From UBA7672 sp963718145 (GTDB taxonomy: Bacteria > Pseudomonadota > Alphaproteobacteria > Caulobacterales > Hyphomonadaceae): DNA of 64,000 nt. The notes beneath the pieces are model-generated. The model was not told where the DNA came from, searched no databases, and worked only from the letters and a program-made list of their open reading frames with translations. The translations under genes were made by a program, and so were the position numbers. Positions 63,539-64,000 of this stretch are shown here, in pieces. Where the stretch lies: contig CAVQYJ010000017.1 of the NCBI GenBank assembly GCA_963718145.1, forward strand, positions 1 to 64,000. The letters are read 5' to 3'. Every line of letters starts with the position of its first letter. Positions within the stretch are counted from its first letter, which is position 1.

Positions 63539-63594
63539 CGCGCCACGAGGTCGGTTTGTCGTCGATGGGGCCCGGCTGCGCCGGTCGAAGGACT

Positions 63595-63749
63595 GATCCG
63601 CGAAATGGCCCATCGCCCGGCGAGATGCGGACCACCAGAGTTCGCGGCCCTATGCCTGTGTGCGCATCGATGGAGCGAAGGCAAGCAATGCATGGAGCTA
63701 TGAGGTGGACGCGTCCCAGGATTTCGACGGGTTGCCGAAGCCGCGATAG
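63595..63749 (+). other. Short open stretch, possible gene remnant
   Basis: The frame after a TGA near 63592 reads IARRDADHQSSRPYACVRIDGAKASNAWSYEVDASQDFDGLPKPR and then stops at TAG (63747-63749). It has a coding look (balanced, protein-like) but no start codon or ribosome site in place. It may be a truncated gene tail. Confidence 0.25.
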
Positions 63750-63818
63750 CAGGGACAGGCGCCTTGCCGCGCCGCCGGTTTTTGCCGACACTGCCTCCAG
63801 ATGGCGAGGGAGGGGACC

Positions 63819-64000
63819 GTGTGGCGCGCGTTCAGAGCTTCTGCAGTCGCAGGTATGGCGTTCCTGGCGTGCGGGACAGCCAGCGCACAAACCGCCGGGA
63901 ACTTCGTCTTCAGCGTTGACGGGGTGCGGCAGTACCTGGCCGCGGGTCAGCCCCCGGTTGCTCCGGAAGCTCTCGAAGCTGCGCGCAAGGATGCGGCTGC
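63819..64000 (+). CDS. Secreted protein, 5' part (runs off the window)
   Basis: The gene starts GTG at 63819 after the ribosome site GGGAGGGGA (ATG at 63801 in the same frame is an alternative). The peptide is MWRAFRASAVAGMAFLACGTASAQ, a signal with a possible lipobox at FLAC, followed by TAGNFVFSVDGVRQYLAAGQPPVAPEALEAARKDAA. The VR-x-(F/Y)LA segment recalls the protein at 62828, so the two may be distant paralogues. It is cut by the right edge. Confidence 0.5.
   Translation, partial: MWRAFRASAVAGMAFLACGTASAQTAGNFVFSVDGVRQYLAAGQPPVAPEALEAARKDAA

Overview
The window is 64 kb of GC-rich, densely coding bacterial chromosome with no phage, transposase, integrase, CRISPR or rRNA in view. Protein families and signals point to an alphaproteobacterium, probably near Caulobacterales/Hyphomonadaceae. 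The evidence is an ImuA-ImuB-DnaE2 mutasome behind an exact GAAC-N7-GAAC LexA box, many small lipoproteins, a MotA of alphaproteobacterial type, and frequent ATGA/GTGA overlaps. I cannot name the genus.

Region 1 (1-32.5 kb) is ordinary chromosome in short operons. On the left is the 5' end of a GST-like gene, divergent from a DUF3604 lipoprotein / parvulin PPIase / HupE-UreJ set. A BtuF-FecCD-ATPase importer on the minus strand is followed by two tandem PQQ-enzyme paralogues, tRNA-Ser(CGA), a DUF6265 protein divergent from an AraC-type regulator, mobA and a fatty acyl-CoA ligase. Then come a di-haem peroxidase pair, a stretch of small genes with a decayed duplicate, an amidohydrolase, upp, a cytochrome b / cytochrome c pair, recQ, the imuA-imuB-dnaE2 SOS operon and a YHYH-domain lipoprotein.

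Region 2 (32.6-61.0 kb) is a surface-polysaccharide locus. It encodes sugar-nucleotide enzymes: a UDP-HexNAc 6-dehydrogenase, two DegT-type aminotransferases, two Gfo/Idh/MocA oxidoreductases, RfbF and RfbG for CDP-4-keto-6-deoxyglucose, a TylC3-like C-methyltransferase and an epimerase. It also encodes two asparagine-synthetase-like amidotransferases, several glycosyltransferases, GtrA plus a GT2, a multispanning protein with a possible carbohydrate-binding tail, and two plain methyltransferases. Two large proteins are unusual: a 1013-aa tandem glycosyltransferase and a 972-aa protein joining a long coiled coil to a cysteine-containing glycosyltransferase-like domain. The likely product is an O-antigen, capsule or glycosylation glycan with N-acetylated and amidated uronic acids and a branched 6-deoxy sugar. 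No polymerase, flippase or ABC exporter is present, so the locus is incomplete or shares those functions.

Region 3 (61.0-64.0 kb) holds motA without motB, a DUF1287 protein and small secreted proteins, the last cut by the window edge.

Four long genes (DUF3604, recQ and both asparagine-synthetase-like genes) each carry what looks like one single-base indel within an otherwise well-conserved product. Four in 64 kb suggests either residual assembly error or real decay, and the affected gene calls should be read with that in mind.
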